From positions 310,001 to 374,000 of the forward strand of contig OZ017762.1 of assembly GCA_963969365.1 (NCBI GenBank): a DNA stretch of 64,000 nt. Direction: 5' to 3'. Source of the DNA: Asterochloris sp. CNOR1. Lineage: Eukaryota > Chlorophyta > Trebouxiophyceae > Trebouxiales > Trebouxiaceae. Below the pieces are notes generated by a model, which searched no databases, had not been told where the DNA came from, and saw only the letters and a program-made list of their open reading frames with translations. How positions within the stretch are numbered: position 1 is the stretch's first letter; each line of letters begins with the position of its first letter. A program made the translations under genes and the position numbers. Positions 45,441-56,100 of this stretch are shown here, in pieces.

Positions 45441-46229
45441 GCCTTGGGACTGATCTCCTGAGCCTGCAGCAGAGAGGCACAGCGCTGTCAACGTCGCGCC
45501 TTGTGATGCTGCCTGGCATCTGAGGCACTGCAAGACGCTCATGACACCATGCAGCAGAGCTTCCAGCGGGCAACATGCGTGAGGCGGCAGGACTGAGCGT
45601 GGAAGCCTTCTAGGCAGGTTGCAACCCCCACTCCGGGGGTCACCCCTTCCGTGCTGATGTGACAGTGGCATGCAGGGCACACAGGAGCAGGTGGTGCTGG
45701 ACCAGGTGCTGCTCTGTGACTGCTCACTTGCTCAGCTGGCACATCCACCTTCAGCCAGGCAGTGATAGGCTCACTCATGATCCTTGTCGGTGTGGACCTG
45801 AGCGCTGTCCGCTGACAAGATCTACAGTTATGTGAAACCATCAACCATGCCTCAAGCACGACCGGCGCCGCGGCCTAGGAGTTTCCGAGATCTGGACGGG
45901 CAGCCTCAAAACGCCTGCCAAATGGAAGGAGCCACATTGCCCTGACCGTTGCCTGTGCAGCAGGGGAGCCATCAGGCTGTTTGCTTGAGGCAGTTTGCTG
46001 CACCATGTTTGGTCAACGTGAGCCACTTGCTTTCTCATACCCATGAACATGTCGCACAAACCGGCTCTGGCAGCACTGCATGTCACTGCAGTGTGAGCTG
46101 GCGCCTGCTGTGAGGGTCCATTGGCAGGTCCCGGGGGTCCATGTGCCTCACCTGAGATACCCAACCTGATACTCACAAATTGCAATGGGAGCAATAGACT
46201 GCATGCAGAAGCCTGGCTGTTGCATGACG

Positions 46230-46335
46230 CACCGCTTCTTCCACCGTGCCGGCAGCTGGCAGCGCCCTAGAGATGGCCACGGCTGCCATGTCTGGCTGTG
46301 CTGCTCGTCCAGCTCAAGCAGCAAAGCCTTCCTCC
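46230..46335 (-). pseudogene. Antisense fossil of the TPR gene's terminal exon
   Basis: The minus strand encodes ELDEQHSQTWQPW, close to LKLGEQHSQTWQAQELLG at the end of the TPR gene (about 57470-57520). It lies at the right edge of block copy 3 next to the LINE fragment. Confidence 0.5.
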
Positions 46336-46364
46336 AGGCAGGTGTTATCTCCTCCAGGCAGGTG

Positions 46365-46875
46365 GCCATGCTGACAGGTCCACTGCTGCTGTCTGCAGAT
46401 GACTTAGTGCTCATGAGCAGAAGTGAAGAGGGACTACAGCAGCTGTTGAATGCCCCATAGAATGTTTGTGAGAAGAGGCGGCTCAGAGTCAGCCTGACCA
46501 AGTCAGAAGTGGTGGTCTGTGAACCTGAGCGCCAGAAGTGCTGCGCATTCACATATGCCGGACACGTCTTGAAGCGCTCAGCCACCCTCATATACCTGGG
46601 CTCTGGTTCATGGCTACCACAGATGGCTTTGCCAAGTCACCAGGGGAGTCCCTAGAACAAGCACGAAAGGTCATGAACAACATGCTCAGGCGCTGTGCAC
46701 AGATCAGCTTGACATGTCCGCACCGCATCTGCAAATTGTTTGATGCACTGGTGCTGCTTATATAGCTATGGGTGTGAAGTGTGGTTCTGGGACCACAGGG
46801 TCGGCACATGGGCCACAACGCAGGCGGAGTCCCTGCATGCGCAGTTTCTGTACAGCTCTTGCTGCAGTGCCTACC
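46365..46875 (+). mobile_element. LINE fragment (reverse transcriptase core), truncated both ends
   Basis: The plus strand shows ADDLVLMSRSEEGLQQLLNA (RT motif C, FADD-type, with S for F before ADD), then a thumb region with RRLRV, FAKSPGESLEQARK, NMLRRCAQISLTCPHRICKL and VWFWDHR in broken frames. It aligns along its length with the LINE at 60455-60960. It abuts block copy 3 on its left. No poly(A) or target duplication is visible. Confidence 0.8.
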
Positions 46876-47723
46876 AGCGGCGTCTCAGTCAACCCAGCTA
46901 TGCATGTAGCATCAGTGCTGACAATTTTTGTTGCCATGCTGCCAGGCATACCGCCAAGATCCGACAGCAGCGCTCTGATGCTGCTGCACATGCGCCCAGC
47001 TGGTCCAGCGCTGGTGAATTGTACATTGACAACGGCATGTCAGTTTTGTTGTGCAACAGCTCATGACAGTGCCCACAGGGCAAAGCGCTGTTCAAGAGTG
47101 GAGATGTCCGCAGCAGCTGAGAGGGTGAGGCTGATGTCCGGTATGTTTGGGCTTGTTCAGGGAACAGTGCTTCTGTGCCAATACTGATCAGCTTCTCACA
47201 TGTCTTCTAGAGCTGCAGGGCAATGCTGCTGCAGCACCCACTGCCTTGTGCTCTCTTGCACGACGGCGGCCGTGCAGGTGGGGAGGCTGCTATGCACTGC
47301 AAAATTGGTCCTGTATGCATTTACCATTTGGTCTTACACAGCAAGAGTGCAGCAGAGGCTCACACATACCAGAGCTTGCCCAATTAAATAGGTTGTTGTG
47401 TGTTCTGTGCGGCAACACCGTATTGATGGACGCCGTCATATGTCAGTCAAAGCCTATGCCACGCAGTTGAGGGCTGAGGAGTTTGGGTAGGAGCAGGTGC
47501 AGGCAGGTCCGTATCTAGATACACCAGCATTGTGCACGCAATTCAAGCACTGCTTGCGTGACAATGTCAGCTAGCCTAAGAGATTTTGGGGTCCAGGTGT
47601 GAGGCTCTTAAAAAGTATTGCACCCCACATCAAATCATCAAACAGCTTGTGTTGCTGGCAGCCTATGTTGTGGACAAAGGTACTCTGCCAGGCTGCCTGC
47701 AGTCCTGGCATTTGATTTGAATT
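46876..47723. other. Gene-free stretch between LINE fragment and kinase
   Basis: Nothing with a domain is seen. Frames on the plus strand contain Cys-rich peptide without a pattern. The 3' region of the minus-strand kinase lies at the right edge. Confidence 0.4.
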
Positions 47724-49838
47724 TCATGGCAGCATTGCTGCAAGGTTTGGCAAACCTTGGAAAGCAGGTGCATTGTGGGAAGCTGTTATATTAGCAGCTT
47801 TGGCCTGGCCTCGCAGGCTGTCAAACCACGGGTGCTGAATAGCAGCCTCTGCCATCAATCGCTCTGCAGGATTGCGCTCAAGCAGCTGATGCAGGAAGTC
47901 CATGCCCTGAGGGCTCAGCTTGGTGAGGGCTTGCAGGTTGAAGGGGATGTTGCCAATGGTCACAGCACGCATGACGTCATCCAGTGTGCTTGAGCGGCAC
48001 TGATCCATACTCTCCCTGCATGCAGCTGACATGCTTCAGCACAAAGCAGCAGAGTGCCAGACTGCAGGGAGGAGCAGGCTGTAACTTGCTGCAAAGGCCT
48101 GGCAGCAGTAAGGTCAAGCACCTTTGCTTGCAGCAAAAATGCCACCATGCAGGATCCAGCAGCAAGGGTTGCAGGCAAAGGGCCAGCACTGGCCTCCAAC
48201 AGCATTTTACCAACCACCCACCAAACATAAGACAGACACACAGCGCACCAGAATGGGAAACGGCGAGTGAGGAAGTGGTACATCATCATTCCCAGGCTCC
48301 ACATGTCAGACTGCTTGGAGTAGCAGCGGTTGTAGACTTCTGGCGCCATGAAGATGGGGGTGCCAGTCCTGCAGGAGGTCAGCTCCTGGTCTGGTCTTTA
48401 CATTGCTACACATGCATTGCAATGCAATGCAGGCAGTTGCGTTGCCATGACAAGCAGCCATGCCACAGCGTCAGCGGGTGACAGCCTGCAGGCTGACCTG
48501 CGAACCAGGAGCTGGTTGGGAAGTACACTCTGGCTGCAGCCAAAGTCGATGGCCTTGACCCAGATGGGTGTCTTGGCCAGCTCAGCCACACTCTTGGAAT
48601 GCTTGCTAGGCTTGATGAGAAAATTGGCTGGCTTGACGTCGCCGTGCACAATGTTGGCAGCATGGAAGGCCTGAATGACCTGCAGCAGCATGCGTATGTG
48701 CCTTGCGCGTTAGCAACGGAACAGCTTTGCTGAGGCCAGCACTTATCAGGTATTGCGCCAGGTGCAGCACTCTCATTGCAGCCTGCAGGGCTTTCTCTGG
48801 GAGTGGAGGGCCCAATGCACTCGCGCTCTTCAATGCAGCAATAAATTGCCTGCTTCACGCCATCATGGACAGCCTTCAACAGTATTCTCCACCTTGAGGC
48901 ACTCAAAGATGACCAGCGCTGTTTCTTCTTCAGAAAGGCAGCCATGGTCCTGCAGAGCAGCAAGACCGCCTTCAAGACAATGACACAGACTTACAACAAG
49001 AGTTCTTGCAAACACTGCAAGCAAATGCAGAAAGCACCGCTTGGCAGAGGGGCAAGATGAACACTCCATTGTCGGCCTCCATACTGGCACTGCTGCACAG
49101 CATTGGCATTGCTGCACCCCAGCCAGCCCTGTACACCTCGAATCAGACGCAGCCATGCACATCATTTAAGCGCTGTCGCAAGCCAAGCCATGCACCCACC
49201 TCGACTAGCTGTTCCAGATCACCGCCGCTGCAGTACTCCATGACGAGGTAGGCAAAGCTGTCGTCCTCATATTTGTTCAGCAGCTTGACCACATTGGCAC
49301 AGGGGCTCAGCTGCTGCAGGACCTCCACCTCCCGCTGCAGCTTGCTTATGGTCTTCTCCCTGGACTGCTTGGCACGTGTCTTGGACAGGATCTTGACGGC
49401 CACCTCTTCCCCTGTGGTGCGGTGCACAGCCAGATGGACTGTACCAAAGGCGCCTGAGCCCACACACTTGCCCAAGATGTAATCCTCAGCAAAACAGGTT
49501 GACCTGCAAAGAATGGTGGGCTGCATCAACTGCTGACACCTGGCGGGCCAAACTGCAACAGGGACGCACCATCCGAGGTCTGAGGCAGCTGTCTTGACTA
49601 GTGGCTGGGTTGCTGCAGCTCCAGCTGGGCTGGTGCTGCGCTGGGGAGAGGCCAACTCAACATGCTGGCGTGCAAGGCTCTTGCTGGTTGGTGGGCTTAG
49701 CACAGCTGGTGCTGCTGCAGCACATACACTACCCCTGCGGCTGCGAGGGGTGGGGCTGCGACAAGGGCTGTGCACTCTGGAATGGCTGGGGCTGTCCAAA
49801 CGGGACCTGCAAGGGCTGCTGGCTCTGATCGCCTCCAT
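47724..49838 (-). CDS. Ser/Thr protein kinase (CAMK/CDPK-like catalytic domain, no EF hands)
   Basis: The six exons 49838-49570, 49503-49200, 48949-48893, 48679-48498, 48368-48249 and 48015-47724 join in phase to 407 aa. Residues 1-90 are Ser/Pro/Arg-rich and unstructured. The kinase domain follows: glycine loop GSGAFGTV (about 105-112), AVK lysine 127, alpha-C Glu 148, hinge MEYCSGGDLEQL, catalytic loop HGDVKPANF (222-230), DFG at 255-257, APE at 279-281, DMWSLGMMMYHFL, and NPAERLMAEAAIQHPWF near the end. Every catalytic residue is present except that HRD is HGD, so this is a non-RD kinase. A lysine-rich insert (about 231-245) lies between catalytic loop and DFG. There are no EF hands or transmembrane segments, so it is likely a soluble kinase not regulated by activation-loop phosphorylation. 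The substrate is unknown. Confidence 0.93.
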
Positions 49839-51341
49839 TACTGGTAATCAAACGCCCTGTTGCACAGCAGAAATGATATGGGGATGAGTGCGACCTATCT
49901 CACTCCCCTTCTTGCAGCACTTTTCTGAAGTTTGGCTGGTGGTCTGCATTGCCTTAGAGGGCAGCACCCTTCACCAATGAAGTGAATCGTGACGTTCGAG
50001 GTGTGGCGCCACCCCCGAGCATGCTAGGCTTGCAACTGGCATTGTTGGGCCCTCATGCTGCGGCAAAGTCGGTGCAGCAATGCAGGTCGTAGTGCCTGGC
50101 AGGCCTGATCACAACCAGCTTATAAGCAGCAGGTCATGCTCTATCATGCCAATAGGTCGTAGGCATTGCCTTGACCTATTCACCTTCATGTCAGAGGCGC
50201 TACACGCCCCTGGGGTTCGAGGCGGAAGCTGCTCTATGCACATGCTGAACAAGGAACAGGGGACGGTCAGCAAAGAGGTCTGACACAGCTGATACAGGTG
50301 GGCCTATGTGTACCAACAGCCAGGGGTGTTGCGCAGGTCACCAGCTGGGGACTATCATGCAACAGGATATGCTGCTCGTCTTCCCTACAAGATGACAAAC
50401 AGCAGCACATGTAGCTGCTGCTGCTGATTTCCAGAGGCGACATGTGCAGTCTGGCTTCTGATATGTAGCAGCAAGTCTCGACTCTTAGCTTGCGGCTGCT
50501 GCAGGTCACGATTTGTGCAGTCTGTGGCCTTCCAATTTGTTGGCTGCAAGACTGAGTGGTGTATGCCGTGGTGAGGCCATACATATGCTGAATGCAGCTG
50601 CAGTGCTGTCTGAGGTGAGACAGTGGTCTTAGAGGGCAATCAATGACCTGGCATGGCTGGACCATGGACACCTGCGAGGGGATCATCGGAGATGACACAC
50701 CTCACAATTGGGGTTGTTGTACCTGATCTGATGTTCCGCTGCGCCTGTTCATAGTCTGCGCTATGAAAAGCTTTTCAGAGGCGACCGGATTGCACTTACT
50801 TCATAGAGAGGACCTTTGATAGGGAGGAAAGTAGCATGGAGAGCTCATTGAGTAGCACCTAGGTATTTTGACCATGACACAGTTGTCCCTCAAAGTGGTC
50901 CAGTGCATCCTTCGGTGGCCACTGCAAACCTGCAGACAAGTGAGGTCCTCTGCAATGCTTAATACATTGTCAAGTATGGCATGATGCTGGAGCAGGGCAA
51001 CCCAAATGGCAGGCCTGCCATGCACTGCCCCATCAGGGACAACACAAATGGCAGGCCTGCCATGCACTGCCCCATCAGGGACAATACCATCACTACAGCA
51101 GCTGCCTGAAACATCCTTGGAAGACGCAGGTCTGCAAACCTGTGAGGGGGGCTGACTTGCAAACGATGCACTGCATTTTCAGAAATATTCTGCCCTGCCT
51201 GCTGCTGCCATCAAGCTGCTGGCCTTCGCCCAGCTGATACTGGAGTCATGCAGAGGCTGTGTAGCTCTAGAGCCACACGAGCCTCGCTACTGGCTGCCCA
51301 CTACCAGAATTGCTATTACCCAGATAGCGAATCCTGCAGCC
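49839..51341. other. Intergenic region between kinase and RWP-RK gene
   Basis: It contains the kinase promoter at its left edge. I see no domain-bearing exon. A 42-bp tandem duplication lies at 51004-51087. Confidence 0.4.
51004..51087. repeat. Two tandem 42-bp units
   Basis: The unit aaatggcaggcctgccatgc + actgccccatcagggacaac appears twice with only the last bases changed. It contains the palindrome ggcaggcctgcc. It lies 250 bp upstream of the RWP-RK start and could be regulatory or a simple slippage product. Confidence 0.8.
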
Positions 51342-51876
51342 ATGCAGACGCTGTTTATTCGATGTACGATGGGCCAACATCCAGTATTTCACCCAGGTTA
51401 TAAGGCAAGTGGCACATCACAGTCAGAGCGCCCCAGGAACACTGTCTGCCTTGGTTCTCATGTCCGTCTTGCAGAAACCAGCCTGGGCAGGTACCTCGAA
51501 CCGACAAGTAAGCGGTGCTTCCCAACCACGTACTCACGGGAATTTTGGTCTGACCAAACATGCACTTCTGCAGGGCTTGAAAACAAAGACATCTATACTT
51601 TGCATTGCATCATGCTTCCACCTGCCCATATCAAAGGCAGCAAAGGACTTGGGTGTATGCCAGACCCTACTGAAGCGAATTTGCCGCAGACACGGCATCA
51701 GAAGGTGGCCTCACCGGAAGGTATGTGAAGCCTATTCACAAGGCACATGTACCCACTGTCAAGTGTTTCTCTGTGAGCTGACACACTACTTGCCGCAGCT
51801 GATGAGGTTGAGGCAGCTGAAGACAACCATGCCTTCGCGCTCTCTTCCAGGAGCCCAGACTGTCCAATGTGTATGA
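51342..51876 (+). CDS. Small RWP-RK domain transcription factor (RKD-like)
   Basis: The proposed exons are 51342-51404, 51475-51507, 51574-51720 and 51799-51876, all phase 0, giving about 106 aa. The third exon holds almost the whole RWP-RK domain: [28 protein letters not shown] and IRRWPHRK. The fourth supplies LMRLRQLK, the usual helix after the RWPxRK signature. RWP-RK factors bind DNA in the nucleus; in algae they act in nitrogen response and mating-type control. The first donor reads AAG|GCAAGT, a textbook GC-AG splice site, and makes the frame close; this is inference. At about 106 aa it is shorter than most family members, so further exons may exist. TGTAA follows at 52022. Confidence 0.8.
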
Positions 51877-52021
51877 GAAGCCATCTGCAATCTGACAAAG
51901 CCTGCAATGGAACGGCCAGGAGTCGATCGTAGTGCATTGCATCGTCAGACCCTCAGGGACTCCTTCATTGCAGGGAGGGCCTGCTGGGCCACTGATTAAA
52001 ATTAGTCTGCGGGAGTTATTT

Positions 52022-52026
52022 TGTAA
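52022..52026 (+). terminator. Poly(A) signal TGTAA of the RWP-RK gene
   Basis: TGTAA in an AT-rich stretch about 146 bp after the proposed stop at 51876. Confidence 0.4.
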
Positions 52027-53171
52027 TTGCATTCGAGAGCATAATGCCGTCTGCACCCTCTTGCTTCAGCTGAGAGTGACAGCCCGATGGCCACCTTTGA
52101 AGCCTTCATGGTGGGTGTCGGAAGGACAGGGCTGCCCTGATCTTACCGTTTTCAAGCGGACCGTATGTACCGCTTGCTGCAGAAGGCCTACAGCGTCGCT
52201 CTAGATGGCATTCCTGCCCTGTTACATGATTTGAGGACGAGACTTACTGCTTCAACAGCATCCTTGCGCCAAGGCCTGCATGTGGTGTTGAAGCCCCCTG
52301 CAGGCAACAGGTCATGAGGTGGCAGCTGTCAGGTGCGTCACCCAGCATAGTTGCGCATGACTGCTGGCGGATCAGGTGCTCCACAGGTGGCAGCCCCTGA
52401 CACTGGGATGCAGGCCATGAGCTGGATGTGAGCTTCTGCCTCCCGCAGTAGGCGCTGCACGGCAACTGGCAGCTCTCATCTCAGAACCCAATCCCAGCGC
52501 AGCCTATGGGCAAATCTGCTTGTCTGCTGCTGCGTGGACTGCATTCTGCCCGACATGTCACCCCTGCCTGCTTAGGCCGTGCACCAAATGGAAGGGCTTC
52601 CAGCGGTGGCCTTCATGATGCCTATCATGTCAGTGTCCCCTTCTACAGGCAGTGCACCAGGTAGCAGACAGGGTGGGGACTGCATAGCCCAGTCATGGCT
52701 GCAAACTGCTAAATTGATCCCCCCTGGTGCTGCTACAGGCCATTGCTAAGGCCTGCAATGGTGTGGCCTTGAGCAAGCCAGCCTTTAGTCAGCTGCAGCA
52801 GAGTGTTGCCCTGCAGGCCAGGCATAAAGGGACGCAAACATGCAGAAGAAGTTGTCACAGTTCTGGCTGGGTCTGCAGTGCTGTGCTGGCCTTGTTGGAT
52901 GGGGGTTAAGGGAGCACTCGCAGGTTGCCAAGGCAGTAATGTGCTCCGCAACAACATCATGTTGCTGGCAGGATATAAGGGGTAGAGGAGCTGGTCTTGG
53001 GCTGTGCCCCATGTCTGCCGCTGCGGCGCTCAGCCTGCAGGAGATGCAGCTAGCTGATACTGAAAGTCTGTAAATATGCGCAAGATAGCTTGCATTGTAG
53101 CTGTAACAGCCTCCCGGTTGAGGCCTTCAGTGTGATTCACCTGAGGCGTTGCCCTGTCCCTGCCTCTCCAG
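52027..53171. other. Mostly gene-free; one possible TPR-gene exon
   Basis: A plus-strand frame after ctacag at 52739 reads AIAKACNGVALSKPAFSQLQ. It could be an early exon of the TPR gene but has no firm donor or motif. Nothing else is recognisable. Confidence 0.3.
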
Positions 53172-56100
53172 GCGTCGCAATGGCGCTGTTCAAGCTGTCC
53201 CAGTACCAGCACGGCCAGGGCTTGTATGCCCACTTTTACAACATCCAATCTCTCAGGCCGGCCCGAAACTCTCAGCACCAGGAGGGCCCCACCATCATGA
53301 TCAACACTGTGGGACTGCTCAAGACCACAGGGCAACTGGATGACACAAAGATCATGCACCACACGGTGGGCTCTCATGGTGATCAGCAGGCTCAAGCCAC
53401 AGCCCGGTCTCACTGACAGGCATTGCAAACTGGGTGGTGCAGGGCCCTGGGCATGACATAGCCTTGAAGAAGTTGACTGCCAGGACTTGCATTGCTTGGC
53501 AGCTTGCAAAGGCAATTTGTGACATCCTCTTGACCACGGGTAACCTGGCCAGGATCCATGGATGTTGCAGAGGTCATACACCATATGAGGTCAACTTGTT
53601 CCGCCTGCTGGCTTCTGCACTTCTGGGGATACCGGCTAAGTCACACAGCATGTGGCACAGCATTTGGCACGAGCAAGTAGCAGCAGAAATTGCAGCAAGG
53701 TGAAGCAGCAGCACAAGGCACAAGTAGCAGTGAACCCAGAAGCAGACTGACCCGTGCTGGACAGCAGCTGACTTTTGCTTGGGCATCCCTGCCTGGCCTG
53801 AAGGGTTAGCCTCAACAAACCTTTCTACCTGACCATTCACAACCCGGCCTGCAGAACATGCTGCTCAGCGAGGCATGTGCAGTTTTGCAGTGCAGCCCTG
53901 TCTACAGAGCAGCTGTATGATGAGGCTTACTTGCAGTGCACACCTGCGTCGCCGCCTGCATGTGGTAACTTGAGCTGAGATCTGCCACTCTGCCTGTCAG
54001 GCCTCTCCAGAGCTGTGTGAGCTGCAATGTGTGTCCTATATTTGGCTGTCCTGCCTCTTGAGCGCCTCGCACAGCTTGAGTTATCTTGGACAGCTGGCCT
54101 GCCGCCGCAGGCCTTAGACCTCCAGGAGTAGTCCCTTTCTGTCAGGCAAGCTTGCCTGGTTGCTCTTTGTGCTGAAGGGGCCTGCGCCTACAGGTGTTCC
54201 ACATAAGTGAAAGGTGACTGAGCCCCAAGCATGCTGCATGGACTCACGGCTTTGTACCTCGCCTACCCCTGCAGGTGGTTGGGGGCCAAGCTGCTTGTCA
54301 AATGCCTGTCAATGCTCAAGCCACTTTCCGTCACAAAAGTCAACTCTGGTCGCGCAGATACCAGATTACTTGCTGGTCTGTAGATCAGGACCTGCAGTCT
54401 GTACCTCAGAACAAGACCTCTTGTCCCTACCCCGCTTGTATTGGATGTATGTCAGGCCTTGTCATCAGCCTTGCATGCTCAGTATGTCCCACATCAGGGC
54501 CAGCCTGCCCTTGCAGGTCCTCTCTAAACACCTTGGAGGTCCCTTGTCTCCATTTCCTCATGTTCAGATATGACTGCCCTGCCGCTGCAGGTGCTGTACG
54601 TTCAGGAAGACTCCCTTGCCCATGGGCACATTGAGGCAGCTGCCATCCTCGACAAATGGAGGGTGCTGCTCATGGCAGGCAATCTCAATAAGGCTAAGCA
54701 GCATGACCACCACAGCATTGACATCAAGGACAGGGTGCTGAGACGGCCCCAGCCTCAGGTCCGCCTGGGGTCTGGCAATTGCTGCCTGGTTCGGAGGACA
54801 GCACGGGGAAGGCCCCGACAGGAGGGTCGTACAGCTTCAGTTGGTCACTGCGGAGCAGCTGCTTGTTCATGGCCATGTGACCTGCACTGCAGCATTGATG
54901 TAGAGGGCGCTGGGGCATGTCCACCCTCAATCATGGCCAAGGTATCAATTAATCACTGCTGAGGAGGGCGCGGCAGCACCCTGATGCAGCCACATGCATT
55001 GCACTTAGCAGTAGTATAAAGGGCACTGGGGCAAATTCTCCACCAGATTAGCTTCAGCCAGCTGTCAATCTGAATGTACACAGCACATGGCAACTACTGC
55101 AGCATCAACAGCAGAGAGACAGAGCCACCCCCAATTGAGCCGAAACTTTTATAGTTAACAATTCCTGGGGAGTGTTAAACACTCACATACCTGATCAAAT
55201 GGCACTGGTCCAGGCTTCCACTTAGCTGCTTTGCTGGGCATCATGCCTTGTTGACCTGCCAGAGGACAAGGGCCAAGGCAAGGTTTGCTCACTGTTGCCT
55301 TGTGTTTATCCTCTGTTTAACTCCTATTCCTGCGGGCTGCTCCCTGGAGGATGCAAGGCACATGACGCTATATCATGCACCCCTTTTCAAGCAGCTCGTC
55401 CTGTTGCTGCTTTCATACTTGAGCTGCCTGCAAATCTCCCTCACTGCCCACTGCCTGTTTCTGTAGCTCTGCCAGGGATTAGCTGCTTTGCTGCACTGCG
55501 TGCTGTTCATATACCTGAAATTCCTCCCTGCTGCCTCTGCAGGTTGCCCTTTCCCTGAACAACCTGGCTGCCCTGCTGCGGCGCATGGGGATGAATGAGG
55601 AGGCAGAGGAGCTCTATCGCCGCAGCCTCAGCATTTGGGAGCAGGCACTGGGGCCAGACCACCCGCAGGCGAGCCCCTGCTGCAGGCCAGCTGCACAGTG
55701 CTGGCATGGGAAGGGCACCTGGCTTGCATGGGCTTCGATGCTGCAGCCTGCATATCCCAAAAGTTGGTGCAGGCGCTCAATGTGAAGCCATGCAAAGCTA
55801 TCTGAATGGCAAGGACAGATCAAGGAGCTCTGCTGCTGTTGTTGTTGCTTGTTCTGCTGCTGACCTGGCCTCCATCCCGATGAATGCTGAGCGGCAGTCC
55901 CTTAGGCTGCTAATGGCCAAAGCTGAGCGCATGCTGCACAGCAACCTGTCACACCACCCTCTTGTTACTGCAGGTCGTCACCGGTTATGTCAACCTAGGA
56001 GGCCTGTTGAAAGCGCTGGGTAGGCAGCGGGAGGCCCTGCCCTATTCCATGAAGGCACTGGACATCTGGGAAAGAGCCTTTGGCTCTGAGCACCCTGCTG

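Larger units (their letters stand above)
42995..46260. repeat. Tandem block, copy 3, diverged and truncated
   Basis: The first 0.36 kb matches copies 1 and 2 almost exactly, apart from ttag to aaag near 43047. A deletion of about 108 bp follows at 43359 relative to 38678-38785. Identity stays high to about 43690, then falls steadily with indels. Homology fades near 46260, before the LINE fragment. It carries its own version of the tail-anchored gene. Confidence 0.85.
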
